This document shows, piece by piece, positions 8,090 through 15,652 of a stretch of DNA of 64,000 nucleotides. How positions within the stretch are numbered: position 1 is the stretch's first letter; each line of letters begins with the position of its first letter. Position numbers and translations under genes: made by a program. The DNA is from Hymenobacter mellowenesis (GTDB lineage: Bacteria > Bacteroidota > Bacteroidia > Cytophagales > Hymenobacteraceae). The DNA lies in contig NZ_JAUQSX010000015.1 in the NCBI RefSeq assembly GCF_030581005.1, positions 1-64,000 on the forward strand, in the 5' to 3' direction. The notes under the pieces are model-generated. The model ran no database searches. It was not told where the DNA came from and was given only the letters and a program-made list of their open reading frames with translations.

Positions 8090-8132
8090 GTGGGTGGGAG
8101 GGGAGAACGGGGAAAAGCCTTTGGGTTTAATC

Positions 8133-8237
8133 GAACGTCATGCTGAGCGCAGTCGAAGCATCTTTACCGCGGTAGTAATTCAATCGACAGAATTAGTTGC
8201 GCGGTAAAGATGCTTCGCTGCGCTCTGCATGGCGTTC
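8133..8237. repeat. REP-like palindrome, copy 2
   Basis: Left arm GAACGTCATGCTGAGCGCAG... (8133-8170) and right arm (8200-8237) are complementary with a few single-base losses in the right arm, enclosing about 29 bases. Same family as 5636-5740. It lies in the divergent region between accC and the oxoamine synthase gene. Confidence 0.88.
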
Positions 8238-8357
8238 CGTTTACTCTGATTTGCTCGAATGGCCCGCAAAGAAACTGCGAAACCCGGGCCTAACCCCAAA
8301 CCCCGCAGCCATTACCCGGTTGTTAAGCCCAAATTATGTACATCCGCAACGCGGGGT

Positions 8358-8365
8358 TACCTTTG
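8358..8365 (+). promoter_or_regulatory. -7 promoter element TACCTTTG
   Basis: Exact match to TAnnTTTG, 90 bases ahead of the GTG start of the oxoamine synthase gene; places the transcription start just before the perfect hairpin at 8377-8413. Confidence 0.6.
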
Positions 8366-8376
8366 TGGTTAGCCCC

Positions 8377-8413
8377 GTTTTAGGAGTGCGAAGCCAATTC
8401 GCACTCCTAAAAC
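8377..8413 (+). promoter_or_regulatory. Perfect 16-bp leader hairpin
   Basis: GTTTTAGGAGTGCGAA (8377-8392) and its exact complement (8398-8413) flank the 5-base loop GCCAA. It starts 12 bases after the -7 box, so it would sit at the 5' end of the mRNA. There is no T-run after it, arguing against a plain terminator; mRNA stabiliser, protein-binding site or attenuator are the alternatives. Confidence 0.75.
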
Positions 8414-8454
8414 GACAGTTTTCCTGCCTTTTCTCACCCTATTTCCGTTTTTCA

Positions 8455-9702
8455 GTGGATATTTTTGACCGGGTTTCGGCCAACCGCGGGCCTTTGGGCT
8501 CGCATTCAAGCTACGCGCACGGCTACTTCGCCTTCCCCAAGCTGGAAGGTGAAATCAAGCCCCGCATGATTTTCCGGGGCAAAGAAGTGCTCACCTGGAG
8601 TTTGAATAACTACCTCGGCCTGGCCAACCACCCCGAGGTGCGCAAGGCCGACGCCGACGGTGCGGCCGAGTATGGCATGGCCCTGCCCATGGGCGCGCGC
8701 ATGATGAGCGGCAACTCGACCCTGCACGAGCAGCTGGAAGACGAACTGGCCGAGATGGTGATGAAGCCCAGCGCCACGCTGCTCAACTTCGGCTACCAGG
8801 GCGTGGTGTCCATCATCGACGCCATGGTGAACCGCCACGACGTGATTGTGTACGACGCCGAGTCGCACGCCTGCATCATCGACGGGGTGCGCCTGCACGC
8901 CGGCAAGCGCTTTGTGTACACCCACAACAACATGGCCAGCCTCGAAAAGCAGCTGGAGCGCGCCAAGCGCCTGACCGACGAAACCGGCGGCGGCATCTTT
9001 GTCATCACCGAAGGCGTGTTCGGCATGTCGGGCAACCAGGGCGACCTGCGCGGCGTGGTGGCGCTGAAGGAAAAATACAGCTTCCGCCTGTTCGTCGACG
9101 ATGCTCATGGTTTTGGCACGATGGGGGCCACCGGGGCCGGAACGGGCGAAGAACAGGGCGTACAGGACGGTATCGACCTTTATTTTTCGACCTTTGCTAA
9201 GAGCATGGCCAGCATCGGCGCGTTCGTGGCCGGGCCCGAAAGCGTAATTGACTATTTGCGTTACAACATGCGCAGCCAGATTTTCGCCAAATCGCTGCCC
9301 ATGCCCCTGGTGGTGGGCGCGCTAAAGCGGTTGGAGTTGCTGCGCACCCAGCCGCAGCTCAAGGAAAACCTCTGGACGATTGTGCGGGCCATGCAGAGCG
9401 GCCTGCGCGAAAAAGGCTTCAACCTGGGCACCACCACCTCGTGCGTAACGCCCGTGCTGCTGGAGGGCGACATCCCCGACGCTACCCAAATAACGCTGGA
9501 TTTGCGTGAAAATCACGGTATTTTCTGCTCCATCGTGGTGTATCCGGTGGTGCCCAAGGGCGTGATTATGCTGCGCATCATCCCCACGGCGGCCCACACG
9601 CTGGAAGACGTGGAGGAAACGATTGTGGCGTTTACCGCCGTGGCCGAGAAGCTCAAAAAGGGCCTCTACAGCCGTACGACTGCGATTCCGGAGGCGGTGT
9701 AA
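8455..9702 (+). CDS. Alpha-oxoamine synthase family enzyme (serine palmitoyltransferase-like)
   Basis: 415 residues from GTG 8455; the longer open frame is rejected because it crosses the palindrome and promoter. A fold-type I PLP enzyme of the family that condenses an amino acid with an acyl-CoA, as in serine palmitoyltransferase (first step of sphingolipid synthesis, typical of Bacteroidota) or KBL. Visible features: WSLNNYLGLANHPEV, the substrate loop MGARMMSGNSTLHEQLE, the cofactor-binding DAESHACIIDGVR, the Asp of VDDAHGFGTMG, and the Schiff-base lysine in FSTFAKSMASIGAF. It is expressed from its own promoter with a structured leader. Exact acyl-CoA and amino-acid specificity cannot be read from sequence; this Bacteroidota paralogue differs from the best-studied SPT. 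Confidence 0.85.
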   Translation: MDIFDRVSANRGPLGSHSSYAHGYFAFPKLEGEIKPRMIFRGKEVLTWSLNNYLGLANHPEVRKADADGAAEYGMALPMGARMMSGNSTLHEQLEDELAEMVMKPSATLLNFGYQGVVSIIDAMVNRHDVIVYDAESHACIIDGVRLHAGKRFVYTHNNMASLEKQLERAKRLTDETGGGIFVITEGVFGMSGNQGDLRGVVALKEKYSFRLFVDDAHGFGTMGATGAGTGEEQGVQDGIDLYFSTFAKSMASIGAFVAGPESVIDYLRYNMRSQIFAKSLPMPLVVGALKRLELLRTQPQLKENLWTIVRAMQSGLREKGFNLGTTTSCVTPVLLEGDIPDATQITLDLRENHGIFCSIVVYPVVPKGVIMLRIIPTAAHTLEDVEETIVAFTAVAEKLKKGLYSRTTAIPEAV

Positions 9703-9722
9703 AAACACCTCGCCAAGTGCCG

Positions 9723-9757
9723 ACGCGGGCTGCCTGAGAAGGTGGCCCGCGTTTTTG
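9723..9757 (+). terminator. Rho-independent terminator
   Basis: ACGCGGGC ... GCCCGCGT with a 14-base loop followed by TTTTTGTTTTT, 20 bases after the oxoamine synthase stop codon. Confidence 0.8.
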
Positions 9758-9871
9758 TTTTTGGACTATTCCAAGAGGGCGGCCGTTTGCTCGTTTTGTG
9801 CAAAGGGCCTTTTTATTGGCGAAATCGGCCTCTGAAAGCCGGAGAGGGGTTTTTAAAAAAAAGTGAAAAAC

Positions 9872-9901
9872 TTGCTTGCATTTGAAATCCCTGTATATTA
9901 G
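9872..9901 (+). promoter_or_regulatory. Promoter of the histone H1-like gene
   Basis: TTG at 9872-9874, a 19-base spacer, then TATATTAG (9894-9901), a one-mismatch match to TAnnTTTG. Spacing equals the Bacteroidota consensus. The spacer and leader are A/T-rich. Confidence 0.7.
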
Positions 9902-9954
9902 GGCCGGCTTAACACCACCACAAACTCATTTTTCACCCCCAATCCCAACTTCCA

Positions 9955-10233
9955 ATGAACAATTTTGGTAAACTGAAGGACCTCGTGATGTCGCTCGAAG
10001 ACGATTTCTCGAAATTCTACGACAAGCAGAACGCTGCTGCCGGCACCCGCGTGCGCAAAGGCATGCAGGAGCTGAAGACGATGGCCCAGGCGTTCCGCAC
10101 CGAAGTGCAGAACACCAAAAACGCTGGTGCTGCCACGGCTGCTCCCGCTGCTAAAAAAGCCGCTCCGGCTGCTAAAAAGGCTGCTCCAGCCAAAGCTGCT
10201 CCGGCCGCTAAGAAGCCCGCTGCTAAGAAGTAA
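9955..10233 (+). CDS. Histone H1-like DNA-binding protein
   Basis: 92 residues. The N-terminal 60 form a charged helical segment (MNNFGKLKDLVMSLEDDFSK, then RVRKGMQELKTMAQAFRTEV); the last 35 are repeats of AAPAAKKAAPAKAAPAAKK, the lysine/alanine tail of eukaryotic H1 and chlamydial Hc1. It should bind DNA without sequence specificity and compact the nucleoid, or affect its accessibility. The gene has its own promoter and terminator and an A/T-rich leader, consistent with high expression. The tail is a simple repeat and its length may vary between strains. Confidence 0.9.
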   Translation: MNNFGKLKDLVMSLEDDFSKFYDKQNAAAGTRVRKGMQELKTMAQAFRTEVQNTKNAGAATAAPAAKKAAPAAKKAAPAKAAPAAKKPAAKK

Positions 10234-10288
10234 TTCCGACCACGGATTCGCGCGGATTCTTCGGATTTCGCGGATTTCGTAGACGAAT

Positions 10289-10324
10289 GAAAAAAGCCCT
10301 ACCGATTGGTGGGGCTTTTTTTGT
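10289..10324 (+). terminator. Rho-independent terminator
   Basis: AAAAAAGCCCTACC ... GGTGGGGCTTTTTTT, short loop with T-run, 55 bases after the histone-like gene. Confidence 0.85.
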
Positions 10325-10330
10325 GTGGTT

Positions 10331-10483
10331 GAACGTCATGCAGCGCGCGGCGAGGCATCTCGCGTGCGTGCCGACACTAACCTAATCTTTAGGCTTCCCT
10401 CTCTTTTGGAGAGGGGTCGGGGGTGGGGTTTCCCGCGTCGGACGGCGCGAGCGATATGCTGCGCTGCGCGCTGCATGACGTTC
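10331..10483. repeat. REP-like palindrome with nested word repeat
   Basis: Outer arms GAACGTCATGCAGCGCGC (10331-10348) and its exact complement (10466-10483). The ends match those of copy 2 (GAACGTCATGC), so it is a relative with a different body. A second small inverted repeat CCCTCTC...GAGAGGGG (about 10398-10416) lies inside, followed by a G-rich run. It sits between convergent histone-like and tyrS genes. Confidence 0.8.
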
Positions 10484-10492
10484 AATGGCACA

Positions 10493-11803
10493 TTACACCA
10501 ATTCCACGAGGAAGTAGTTCTTCTTGCCTTTCTGCACCACCAAATACTTGTCGGCCAGATGCTGCAAATCGGCCACCGACGCATCGGGCGAGGCTACTTT
10601 TTCGCGGTTAATGCTCACGCCGCCAGATTGAATCAACCTGCGGGCTTCGCCTTTGGATGGGAAGATTTTGTTCTCAGTAAAGTCGCTGAGGAAGGTGGCA
10701 GCGTCCAGGTCGGCCAGTCCGGTGCGGGGCACGCGCAGGTGCGGTACGCCGGCGAATACGTCGAGCAGCGTGGAGGCATCGAGCGAGGCGAGGTCGCCGC
10801 CGCCGAAGAGGACTTGCGAGGCAGCAATGGCCGCTTCGGTGGCTTCAGCGGAATGCACGCGGGTGGTGACGTCTGCGGCCAAGGCCTTTTGCAGGGTGCG
10901 TAGATGCGGGGCGGCGGCGTGCTCGGCTTCAATGGCCTCGATTTCCTCCTTGCTCAACAGCGTGAACACGCGGATGAGGCGCGGGGCGTCGGCATCGGCT
11001 GAGTTGAGGAAGAACTGGTAGAACTGGTAGGGCGAAGTCAGGGCCGGGTCGAGCCAGACGGTGCCGGTTTCAGACTTGCCGTACTTGGTGCCGTCGGCCT
11101 TGGTGATGAGCTGGCCGGTGAGGGCGTAGGCTTTAGCTTCGGTGCCCTCGGCATTGGCCAGGCGGCGGATGAGCTCGGTGCCGGTCGTGATGTTGCCCCA
11201 CTGGTCGGAGGCGCCCATTTGCAGGGTGCAGCCGAGTGTTTTGTGGAGGTGCACGAAGTCATAGCCCTGCAGCAGCTGGTAGCTGAACTCTGTGTAGCTG
11301 ATGCCGTCGGTGCCGCTGTCCTCGTTGCCACTGATGCGGCGCTTCACCGAATCCTTGGCCATCATATAATTCACCGTGAGGTGCTTGCCCACTTCGCGCA
11401 GGAAGCCCAGGAAGCCGATTTCCTTGAACCAGTCGTAGTTGTTTACGACCAGCGCGCCGGTGGGGCCTGCCGAGAAGTCCAGAAACTTCTCCAACTGGGC
11501 CTGGATGCCGGCCTGGTTATGGCGCAGGGTAGCTTCGTCGAGCAGGTTGCGCTCGGCCGATTTGCCGCTGGGGTCGCCAATCATGCCGGTGGCGCCGCCC
11601 ACCAGGGCCACGGGGCGGTGGCCGGCGCGCTGCAGGTGCACCAGCAGCATGATGGTGGCCAGGTTGCCGATGTGCAGCGAGGCGGCCGTGGGGTCGAAGC
11701 CGATGTAGCCGGTGATGGGCGCGTTGGTGGCCAGGTGTTCGGCGGTGCCGGGCATGGCGTCGTGGTACATGCCGCGCCAGGTTAGTTCTTCAATCAGGGA
11801 CAT
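10493..11803 (-). CDS. tyrS: Tyrosyl-tRNA synthetase
   Basis: 436 residues, normal for the bacterial enzyme, which charges tRNA-Tyr in the cytosol. The class I signature HIGN is at 44-47 and the KMSKS equivalent is KYGKS in TKADGTKYGKSETG near 240. The tyrosine-binding region includes YDFVHLHKTLGCTLQMGASDQWGN. The C-terminus carries an S4 RNA-binding domain (GEARRLIQSGGVSINREKV). Transcribed leftward from a promoter within the region shared with holA; its ATG directly abuts a G-rich word repeat (11804-11829). Confidence 0.97.
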   Translation of the reverse strand: MSLIEELTWRGMYHDAMPGTAEHLATNAPITGYIGFDPTAASLHIGNLATIMLLVHLQRAGHRPVALVGGATGMIGDPSGKSAERNLLDEATLRHNQAGIQAQLEKFLDFSAGPTGALVVNNYDWFKEIGFLGFLREVGKHLTVNYMMAKDSVKRRISGNEDSGTDGISYTEFSYQLLQGYDFVHLHKTLGCTLQMGASDQWGNITTGTELIRRLANAEGTEAKAYALTGQLITKADGTKYGKSETGTVWLDPALTSPYQFYQFFLNSADADAPRLIRVFTLLSKEEIEAIEAEHAAAPHLRTLQKALAADVTTRVHSAEATEAAIAASQVLFGGGDLASLDASTLLDVFAGVPHLRVPRTGLADLDAATFLSDFTENKIFPSKGEARRLIQSGGVSINREKVASPDASVADLQHLADKYLVVQKGKKNYFLVELV

Positions 11804-11884
11804 GGGGTCTTGGGGACTAGGGGACTTGGTTTTTGCTCGTCTGGGAACATCGAACGGCTAAACCACGTCGGTAATAAAGAGCGG

Positions 11885-11892
11885 CAAAGGTA
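11885..11892 (-). promoter_or_regulatory. tyrS -7 element (TACCTTTG on minus strand)
   Basis: Exact match to TAnnTTTG on the minus strand, 82 bases upstream of the tyrS ATG. Confidence 0.55.
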
Positions 11893-11913
11893 GGGGCGGG
11901 CATAGGCAGGCGC

Positions 11914-11921
11914 TAATTTTG
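11914..11921 (+). promoter_or_regulatory. holA -7 element (TAATTTTG)
   Basis: Exact match to TAnnTTTG, 43 bases upstream of the holA ATG and 22 bases from the opposing tyrS element, making a compact divergent promoter pair. Confidence 0.55.
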
Positions 11922-11964
11922 CGCCGGGGTAGCAAATCCAAGTCCCCAAGTTCTCAAGACCACC

Positions 11965-13026
11965 ATGCCCCAATTAGAAGCCGACGCGATACTCAAGCAG
12001 CTGCAGCAGCGGCAGTTTCAGCCCGTGTATTTTTTGCAGGGCGAGGAGCCGTACTACATCGACGTGGTGGCTGATTTGATTGAGAAAACCGCGCTGGCTG
12101 AGCACGAGCGCAGTTTCAACCAGGTGGTGGTGTACGGCAAGGATGTGGACGTGACGGCTATTCTGGGCCAGGCCAAGCGGTTTCCGATGATGGCCGAGCG
12201 TTCGGTCGTCATCGTGAAAGAGGCCCAGACTGTGGCCGACCTGGAGCAGGAGCGGAGCTGGCCTTTCCTGGAGGCCTACCTTAAAAACCCGCTGCCCAGT
12301 ACTGTTCTGGTGTTTTGCTACAAGCACAAAACGCTGGACTCGCGCAAGAAGCTGGGCAAGCTGCTGGCCGGCAAAGACTCGCCCGCTGTGCTCATGACCA
12401 GCAAGAAGCTCTACGAAAACCAGGTGCCGCAGTGGCTCACGGCCAACGTGCGGGCGCGCAACCTGCAGATTACCGGGCAGGCCACCGCCATGCTGGCCGA
12501 GTACATCGGGGCCGACCTGGGCCGGCTGGCGAATGAAGTGGATAAGCTGGCGCTCAACCTGAAGCCCAACCAACCCATCGACGAGGAGCTGGTGCAGCGC
12601 ATGGTGGGCATCAGCAAGGACTACAACATTTTCGAGCTGCAAAAGGCGCTGGTGCAGCGCGACGTGCTCAAGGCCAACCGCATTCTGGCCTACTTCGCCG
12701 CCAACCCCAAGGCCAACCCGCTCATTCCGAACCTGACGCTGCTGTTCAACTTTTTCACGCGGTTGCTCGTGCTGCACCAGGCCGGCCCCAACCCGCCCGA
12801 TGGCGTGTTCAAGAGCCTGGGCATTATGAACAGCTTCGCCCAGAAGGAGTATCAGCAGGCCCTGCGCGTGTTTCCGCCCGAGCGGGTGGTGGGCCTCATC
12901 CACAGCATCCGGCGGGCCGACGCGCAGAGCAAGGGCATCGAAAGCGGCTCGATGGACGACGCTGAGATTCTGCGGGAGCTGGTGTGGCTGATTCTGCACA
13001 ACGTGCCCGCCGGGGTGCTGGCGTAA
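11965..13026 (+). CDS. holA: DNA polymerase III subunit delta
   Basis: 353 residues. HolA opens the sliding clamp within the clamp loader and so loads it on primed DNA. The N-terminal region matches the family (QPVYFLQGEEPYYIDVVADL), followed by the motif AKRFPMMAERSVVIVKEAQ and a middle AAA+-like fold without a working Walker A, as expected for delta. The C-terminal collar helices include GSMDDAEILRELVWLIL. Its length agrees with other Bacteroidota delta subunits. It is transcribed divergently from tyrS, and a small membrane-associated protein gene follows 57 bases downstream. Confidence 0.93.
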   Translation: MPQLEADAILKQLQQRQFQPVYFLQGEEPYYIDVVADLIEKTALAEHERSFNQVVVYGKDVDVTAILGQAKRFPMMAERSVVIVKEAQTVADLEQERSWPFLEAYLKNPLPSTVLVFCYKHKTLDSRKKLGKLLAGKDSPAVLMTSKKLYENQVPQWLTANVRARNLQITGQATAMLAEYIGADLGRLANEVDKLALNLKPNQPIDEELVQRMVGISKDYNIFELQKALVQRDVLKANRILAYFAANPKANPLIPNLTLLFNFFTRLLVLHQAGPNPPDGVFKSLGIMNSFAQKEYQQALRVFPPERVVGLIHSIRRADAQSKGIESGSMDDAEILRELVWLILHNVPAGVLA

Positions 13027-13083
13027 CGCGCCCGGCGTGGGCGCCGTAGAAGTCAGATATTCACCTTAAATCTGATTTCACTC

Positions 13084-13281
13084 ATGAGCAATACCCTTGG
13101 AGGCATGATTGCCAGCCTGTTTGGCGGACGTAAAAACGATGACGGTACCCGCGCCGGTGGTTCTACGGGCGGTAGCCTGGTTAAAGGCGCTCTGCTGGCG
13201 GCTGGTGCGGCTTATCTGTACAAGCGTTATAAGAATGGCAATTTGAACGTGCCCGGCATCACGCCCAAGTTCAAAGAGTAG
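13084..13281 (+). CDS. Small hypothetical protein with one hydrophobic segment
   Basis: 65 residues: a polar Gly-rich N-terminus (FGGRKNDDGTRAGGSTGG), a short hydrophobic stretch GSLVKGALLAAGAAYLYKRY and a C-terminal tail ending GITPKFKE. It probably associates with the membrane. The hydrophobic segment resembles the glycine-zipper helices of small stress proteins, but no family was recognised. An imperfect palindrome (TCAGATATTC...AATCTGA, 13053-13076) lies in its leader and a clear terminator follows, so it is a separate transcription unit or the end of the holA unit. Confidence 0.7.
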   Translation: MSNTLGGMIASLFGGRKNDDGTRAGGSTGGSLVKGALLAAGAAYLYKRYKNGNLNVPGITPKFKE

Positions 13282-13296
13282 AAAGCCAATAAATCA

Positions 13297-13360
13297 GGAA
13301 GGCTATGGCTTTCCAAAAACACAAGAAGCCCCGTTAGCGACTGCTGCCGGGGCTTTTCGT
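13297..13360 (+). terminator. Terminator region with two hairpins
   Basis: A first hairpin GGAAGGCTATGGCTTTCC (13297-13314) is followed by AGCCCCGTTAGCGAC...GGGGCTTTT (13327-13358). The second has the T-run. It separates two convergent genes. Confidence 0.75.
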
Positions 13361-13393
13361 TTCTAGTTAAGGTGAGTTTCAATTGGCTGGTAT

Positions 13394-13936
13394 TCATTCA
13401 TTCTGCAACTCAAACGTGGCCCGCGGCTGCCATTGTTGGCCATCGTGCCTGAAAAGGGTGAAAGTGCGAACGGCAAACGTGCCGATATAAGTGCGGGCGG
13501 CAAACAGCTCGCGCAACGTCGGCACCTGCGCGGGCGGCAGGTCGCGGGTGGCCAGCGTGAGGTGGGGGGTAAAAGGGCGATTTTCGGGCCGCACTTCCGG
13601 CAAGTGGATTTGGCTCCAGCGCATAAGCGCCGCGTGAAAGGCCTGTAGCGCCTGTGCCTCACTCACCCGCACGAAAAGCGTGCGGTCGTAGAACCAGGCA
13701 AAACCGTCCAGGCTCACGCTAAACGGCCGTTGCGTGGCGGCAAAGCCGGCCAGCGCGGCCGTGCAGGCCGACTCAAACGCATCAAGGTGGCGGATAGGCG
13801 GCACGAGCGTGATGTGCGGCGGCAGGCGCACGGCGTTGCGGCTGCCGGTGAGGCGGTGCACCTCCTGCTTCAGGGCCCAGGTTTGGGAAAAAACCGGTTC
13901 CGGGGGCAGCAGGGCCACGAGGTAAAGCGCGTTCAT
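13394..13936 (-). CDS. 2'-5' RNA ligase / 2H phosphoesterase family protein
   Basis: 180 residues. The two catalytic HxTx motifs of the 2H superfamily are both present: PPHITLVPP near residue 40 and TPHLTLATRD near 128, so the active site is complete. Family members cleave or form 2'-5' phosphodiester bonds, or open cyclic phosphates in RNA processing. The size is typical. It lies 11 bases downstream of a DUF4136 lipoprotein gene on the same strand and is very likely cotranscribed with it, though no functional link is known. Confidence 0.88.
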   Translation of the reverse strand: MNALYLVALLPPEPVFSQTWALKQEVHRLTGSRNAVRLPPHITLVPPIRHLDAFESACTAALAGFAATQRPFSVSLDGFAWFYDRTLFVRVSEAQALQAFHAALMRWSQIHLPEVRPENRPFTPHLTLATRDLPPAQVPTLRELFAARTYIGTFAVRTFTLFRHDGQQWQPRATFELQNE

Positions 13937-13947
13937 AGCCAGAGCAA

Positions 13948-14487
13948 CTATTGCGTGGGCAGCACCGGATACTTTTCAAACAGCGCCGCCACGGTCGCGT
14001 CAATCTGCTTGGCAAGTTTATCGGCCTTGGGGCTGAGGATGCTTTTGACGGAGCCCTGCCAGATGAGTTCCTGGCGGGCGGCATCCACGATTTCGACCGT
14101 GGCGGTGCCTTCTTCGTAGCGGCCCACCACCACGTCCTGGCTTTGCCAGTGGTAGTTGCGCTGGCCCAGGTAGATGGGCGCGTCGTGCAGGTCGGTTTCG
14201 CGGGTCTGCACCTTGTCCTGCGTCACCACGCCGATGTTCACCAACAAGTCGGGCGAGGCGGCCAGCTGGTAACCGCGGCGTTCCATTTCGCGGCCAATGG
14301 CTTGCTTGAGGGTTTCGATGCCGTTGCCCGGGCTCGGAAGCGCCGCTGCGTTGCGGGCGGTCACGTCCATGAAATTATAGGTTTTGTAAGCCCGGAAATC
14401 GACGTTGGGTTGCTGTTCGGTGCGCTGCACTTGTTCGGTGGCGCAGCCCATAAGCGCCAATAGGAGCAGCAAAAGGAAGAGTTTCAT
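13948..14487 (-). CDS. DUF4136 lipoprotein
   Basis: 179 residues. A lipoprotein signal peptide (MKLFLLLLLLALMGCATE) places the acylated Cys at position 15. The mature part fits DUF4136: DFRAYKTYNFMD near the start, the central LKQAIGREMERRGYQLAASPDLLVNI, and the end IWQGSVKSILSPKADKLAKQIDATVAALFEKYP. Such proteins are periplasmic-face lipoproteins of unknown function, common in Bacteroidota and Proteobacteria. First gene of a two-gene leftward unit with the 2H phosphoesterase. Confidence 0.9.
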   Translation of the reverse strand: MKLFLLLLLLALMGCATEQVQRTEQQPNVDFRAYKTYNFMDVTARNAAALPSPGNGIETLKQAIGREMERRGYQLAASPDLLVNIGVVTQDKVQTRETDLHDAPIYLGQRNYHWQSQDVVVGRYEEGTATVEIVDAARQELIWQGSVKSILSPKADKLAKQIDATVAALFEKYPVLPTQ

Positions 14488-14592
14488 GAGCGACGACGGA
14501 GGCTTGAGTGGCTTGGGTATACGCTCAGGACCGGCTGGCGGCTGTGGTGGCGCTTAGCGGCCGGGTTGGTGAAATAAAAGGCCGTACAGCAC

Positions 14593-14616
14593 ACGTTATT
14601 TATTAATAAATAACGT
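14593..14616. promoter_or_regulatory. Perfect 24-bp palindrome ahead of the GldM-like gene
   Basis: ACGTTATTTATT followed directly by its exact complement AATAAATAACGT, no loop, 17 bases before ATG 14634. The pure A/T core in GC-rich DNA and the gapless dyad suggest a dimeric repressor site at the promoter rather than a terminator. Confidence 0.75.
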
Positions 14617-14633
14617 CCAAAATTTCAGACAAG

Positions 14634-15521
14634 ATGAAATCAGACGCACTGTGTTGGGGAATCGGAATCATTCTGGCCGTTGTGGCGGGGCACAGCTATT
14701 GGCAGCACCGACAGTCGCAAGTGGTGCTGCAGCTGCTGGATGCGGCGCTGCAGGTAAGCAACGAGCGCGCTCAAACCGAGGCGGAAATGACCATCCATAA
14801 AATGCACCAGCTGATGGAGCGAAACCAGAATCAGCCCCGCGACATGGTCCTGCTCCGGGAAACGGAAGAAATCCACCGCCGGGCCGACAAGGCGGTGAAA
14901 ACCATCCGCGCAATTCGTCGTGATTTACAGCTGAAGCAAGCTGCAAAGCCCCACCAGGGCGGCCCGGCAGAGGCCCGGGAACGGGCCGGCCAGGAGGTGC
15001 TGGCCTACACGACCTACCTCAAACAGCTAATGACGGCCTCGACCGAAGGCAAAATGGCTGCCTTGCAATTTCTGGTCGCAAAACACCGCCAGGCCGGCTG
15101 GCCCACCGGCTATTCTCTGCCAGTCGAACTGGCGCTGCTCACGCAGCAGGAAGCGACCATTCGGGAGTACGAGCGGCTGGCTTTGCAGCATCAAAATGAA
15201 AAAATAGGCTGTGGCTTAAACATCATTTTTGATGCATTCGGCGCCTTTGCTTCTGCTGAAGCAAACACAGTGGCCGTGGGTGACAAATACAAAGCGGAGC
15301 TATTCCTGGCTTCCGCATACGGCTCGCCCGTGCTGGGCATGACCGTGAATGGCCGTCCCATAGCCGTAGGGCCGGACAAGCGCGGCCACGTAGAATTCAC
15401 GGTGCCGCCGCCTGCGGGACCGGGCGGAAAAGCCTACTGGACCGGCCGGATTCGGGCCTTGGTGAAAGGCCGGGATTCCATCTTCACCGTGAAGGTGCCC
15501 TACACGGTGCGGGCCAACTAA
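14634..15521 (+). CDS. Membrane-anchored GldM-like protein
   Basis: 295 residues. Residues 5-22 are a signal anchor (ALCWGIGIILAVVAGHSY), followed by a long helical region (to about 200) containing LLRETEEIHRRADKAVKTIR. The last 90 residues (VAVGDKYKAELFLAS, VNGRPIAVGPDKRGHVEFTV, YWTGRIRALVKG, FTVKVPYTV) look like the Ig-like domain of GldM, the type IX secretion/gliding motor shaft. It is far shorter than GldM (about 500 residues) and no gldK/L/N are adjacent, so it is an orphan relative, perhaps with a different partner. The similarity was judged by eye. A 24-base perfect palindrome precedes the start. Confidence 0.6.
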   Translation: MKSDALCWGIGIILAVVAGHSYWQHRQSQVVLQLLDAALQVSNERAQTEAEMTIHKMHQLMERNQNQPRDMVLLRETEEIHRRADKAVKTIRAIRRDLQLKQAAKPHQGGPAEARERAGQEVLAYTTYLKQLMTASTEGKMAALQFLVAKHRQAGWPTGYSLPVELALLTQQEATIREYERLALQHQNEKIGCGLNIIFDAFGAFASAEANTVAVGDKYKAELFLASAYGSPVLGMTVNGRPIAVGPDKRGHVEFTVPPPAGPGGKAYWTGRIRALVKGRDSIFTVKVPYTVRAN

Positions 15522-15599
15522 AGCCGGGCAGGGCAGGCTCAGCATGGCAATGAAACCCGCCTTTCGGCGTTGGCTGGGCAACCTACGGGCATTTATCGC

Positions 15600-15607
15600 T
15601 ACTTTTG
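15600..15607 (+). promoter_or_regulatory. -7 promoter element TACTTTTG
   Basis: Exact match to TAnnTTTG, 45 bases before the ATG of the giant TPR gene; supports that start over the longer frame from 15605. Confidence 0.6.
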
Positions 15608-15652
15608 GCGAGTTCCCGGGCCCAGTGCGGCCCCTCCACGACAGGTATTTTC

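Larger units (their letters stand above)
11804..11961. repeat. Word-type inverted repeat flanking both divergent starts
   Basis: GGGGTCTTGGGGACTAGGGG... (11804-11829) starts right beside the tyrS initiation codon; its complementary counterpart CCAAGTCCCCAAGTTCTCAA... (11938-11961) ends three bases before the holA ATG. Both words therefore form 5' leaders, one for each gene. The same words build the element at 20732-20814. Confidence 0.75.

Noticed and set aside
8197..8454. N-terminal extension of the oxoamine synthase frame
   Set aside because: It overlaps the palindrome, the promoter and the leader hairpin and has no family similarity; GTG 8455 fits the family start.
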